Shown here: one piece after another, positions 6,194 to 7,919 of the stretch
How positions within the stretch are numbered: the first letter of the stretch is position 1
Layout: the number at the start of each line of letters is the position of its first letter
Origin: a bacterium
Lineage (GTDB): Bacteria; Desulfobacterota; UBA8473
Direction: 5' to 3'
NCBI GenBank assembly: GCA_009773075.1
Contig: WOUX01000047.1
Coordinates: 1 to 7,919, forward strand
DNA length: 7,919 bases
The notes under the pieces: model-generated
Database searches by the model: none
Told to the model about the DNA's origin: nothing
What the model saw: only the letters and a program-made list of their open reading frames with translations
Translations under genes and position numbers: made by a program

Positions 6194-7855
6194 ATGGAGG
6201 ACAAGTTTGAGAAGTTAGAGAAGGCATACTACGAAGGTGCGAAACGGTTGAAGACCTGGTCCGGTTTTTCAGTGAAAGAAGTCTATACCCCTGAGGACCT
6301 CAGCGGAATTGACTATTCCAAAGATATAGGTAATCCGGGGGATTATCCCTATACCAGAGGTATCCATTCGAACATGTTCAGGGGTAGAGTCTGGACGAAG
6401 CGAGAACTTTGCGGGTTTGGGACCCCTTCAGATACAAATAAGAGACTTAAATATCTGACAGAGGAAGGGCAGAGTGGGTTGAATTTTATCAATGATCTGC
6501 CTACTGCCCTCGGGATAGACTCTGACCATCCCTTGGCCGAAGGAGAGATCGGAGTTATTGGTGTTCCTCTCTCCTCTCTAAAGGACATGGAGACTCTCAT
6601 GGAAGGGATACCCATCGATAAAGTCAGTGTATCCATAGTCGTCTCCACATGCACTGCCCCTATCGTGCTGGCTCAATATATAGCCCTCGCAGATAAGAGA
6701 GAGGTTGATATATCCAAGGTAAGGGGAACGATTCAAAATGAACCCTTAAAGGGTCGGTACTGCGGGTTTGGCCCCAACACGGCACATACAGACCTGTGTC
6801 TTCAGTCGGCCGTCGATATAATAGAATACTGTACGAAAAATATGCCTAATTGGTATACGATGAATGTCAATTTATACGACTTGAGGGAAACAGGAATAAA
6901 TGCGTATCAGGAAATCGGATTCGGGTTTTCTATGGCAATAGCATACATCAAGGCGGTGCTGAAGCGGGGTCTGAAAATAGATGAATTTACCCCCAGAATG
7001 GCATTTTATTGTTCTTCTCACATAGATTTCTTTGAGGAGGTAGCCAAGCTGAGAGCGGCAAGAAGGCTGTGGGCAAAGATAATGAAGGAGAAATTTGAGG
7101 CAAAGGATCCCAGGTCGATAAAATTCAGGTTTGGGGTTCATACTGCCGGCTGTTCACTGGTTCCCCAGCAGCCTATGAATAATATCATTCGGGTTGCTTA
7201 CGAGGCACTGGCGGCTGTTCTAAGCGGAGTACAGTCTTTACACTGCTGTTCTTACGATGAACCAATAGCCTTACCTACTGAAGAGGCTCACAGGATAGCC
7301 CTCAGAACCCAGCAGGTACTTGCTTATGAAACAGGTGTAGCCAATGTGGCAGATCCTCTGGCAGGTTCCTATTATATTGAAAACCTCACGAATATGATAG
7401 AGGAGGAGGCTGCCAGGATAATCAATGAGATTGAAGAGATGGGTGGAATAACCGCTGCCATGGACAGCAAATGGCTGGATAATGAGATAGAAAAAGCAGC
7501 ATATAAATACCAGAAGGAGATAGACAGCAAGGATAGAATAGTTGTTGGGGTGAATGAGTTCATAATACCCCCTGAAGAGGATATAGAAGGTGATATCCAT
7601 GAGATTTCAGGTGAAGCAGCAAAGACCCAAATTGAAGGTCTCAGGGAGTTGAGAAAAACAAGGGATAACGAAAAGTTAAAAGACACCCTGATGAAGCTTC
7701 GGAAAGTTGCAGAGAAGAAATCAGGAGAAAACCTTCTCCCCTTTATAATAGATGCAGTTAAGGCATATGCAACTATCGGTGAGATAAATGGGACGATAAG
7801 AGAGGCATTCGGTTATCATTACGATACCATGGGGGTGTTGAGTTCACCATTTTGA
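6194..7855 (+). CDS. Acyl-CoA mutase large subunit (methylmalonyl-CoA mutase family), divergent active site
   Basis: A 553-residue TIM-barrel large subunit of a coenzyme-B12 carbon-skeleton mutase, homologous throughout to methylmalonyl-CoA mutase (MCM). Family landmarks: YPYTRGI (51-57), GFGTPSDTNKR, GQSGLNFINDLPT, DSDHPLAEGEIG, GTIQN (to 182), DFFEEVAKLRAARRLWAKIM (278-297), TAGC (317-320), ALPTEEA and DPLAGSYYIE. No cobalamin-binding domain (DxHxxG) is present, so a separate small subunit is required, probably encoded beyond the window. The pocket departs from MCM: the Tyr of the MCM TMY motif is Phe62, the region holding the carboxylate-binding Arg is rewritten (188-205, no TYIYPPxPSMR) with Gln204 near that position, the YH pair is Tyr228-Asp229, and TNS(L/M)DEA is CCSYDEP (351-357). 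Methylmalonyl-CoA is therefore an unlikely substrate; the true one is unknown. The ATG is supported by GGAGG at 6182-6186. Confidence 0.85.
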   Translation: MEDKFEKLEKAYYEGAKRLKTWSGFSVKEVYTPEDLSGIDYSKDIGNPGDYPYTRGIHSNMFRGRVWTKRELCGFGTPSDTNKRLKYLTEEGQSGLNFINDLPTALGIDSDHPLAEGEIGVIGVPLSSLKDMETLMEGIPIDKVSVSIVVSTCTAPIVLAQYIALADKREVDISKVRGTIQNEPLKGRYCGFGPNTAHTDLCLQSAVDIIEYCTKNMPNWYTMNVNLYDLRETGINAYQEIGFGFSMAIAYIKAVLKRGLKIDEFTPRMAFYCSSHIDFFEEVAKLRAARRLWAKIMKEKFEAKDPRSIKFRFGVHTAGCSLVPQQPMNNIIRVAYEALAAVLSGVQSLHCCSYDEPIALPTEEAHRIALRTQQVLAYETGVANVADPLAGSYYIENLTNMIEEEAARIINEIEEMGGITAAMDSKWLDNEIEKAAYKYQKEIDSKDRIVVGVNEFIIPPEEDIEGDIHEISGEAAKTQIEGLRELRKTRDNEKLKDTLMKLRKVAEKKSGENLLPFIIDAVKAYATIGEINGTIREAFGYHYDTMGVLSSPF

Positions 7856-7919
7856 TGGAATGATTTTGATTTGTAACCATGTAAGCACAAAGAGCTTGGC
7901 AAAATCAGAAGTCCACTGG

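Noticed and set aside
7860..7919. ATG at 7860 with 20 open codons to the window end, a possible start of the next gene (for example a B12-binding subunit).
   Set aside because: The Shine-Dalgarno is poor, the frame is very short, and the residues do not resemble the start of a B12-binding subunit.

Overview
The window comes from a bacterial chromosome, moderately AT-rich by eye, with every recognisable gene on the + strand. The gene content points to an anaerobe: an oxygen-sensitive, ferredoxin-linked indolepyruvate oxidoreductase and a B12-type acyl-CoA mutase. Desulfobacterota or a neighbouring anaerobic candidate phylum would fit. That assignment is inference from gene content only; no rRNA or other phylogenetic marker is present.

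Layout. (1) 1-1112 is the 3' part of an integron-integrase-like tyrosine recombinase. It enters from the left edge and is broken by an internal, frame-shifting deletion near 880. (2) 1138-2765 holds a zinc-dependent MDR alcohol dehydrogenase and a PHP-domain phosphoesterase of the histidinol-phosphatase type, 23 nt apart and probably co-transcribed. (3) 2766-2842 contains a near-consensus sigma70 promoter (TTGACA-N17-TATACT) and a strong ribosome binding site. These lead into a TTG-started, membrane-anchored TPR protein (2843-3553). (4) 3621-5997 is iorA-iorB, overlapping by 8 bp: the two-subunit indolepyruvate:ferredoxin oxidoreductase. (5) 6000-6152 is a GTG-started 50-codon ORF with its own Shine-Dalgarno, 2 nt after iorB. 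It encodes a signal peptide and a very short mature part, so it is either a small exported peptide or a gene remnant. (6) 6194-7855 is the large subunit of an acyl-CoA mutase without a B12 domain. The fold is clearly of the methylmalonyl-CoA mutase family, but the substrate pocket is strongly altered. (7) 7856-7919 has no supportable gene.

How the genes may work together. IorAB oxidatively decarboxylates aryl-pyruvates, made by transamination of Trp, Phe or Tyr, to aryl-acetyl-CoAs and reduces ferredoxin. The downstream mutase would rearrange the carbon skeleton of some acyl-CoA. Its pocket argues against methylmalonyl-CoA, so the most interesting reading is an uncharacterised acyl-CoA rearrangement linked to amino-acid fermentation or oxidation. 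The link is by proximity only. The MDR/PHP pair looks like a separate small-molecule module (phosphate-ester removal plus alcohol oxidation) of unknown substrate. Nothing here resembles CRISPR, a toxin-antitoxin system or an intact mobile element.
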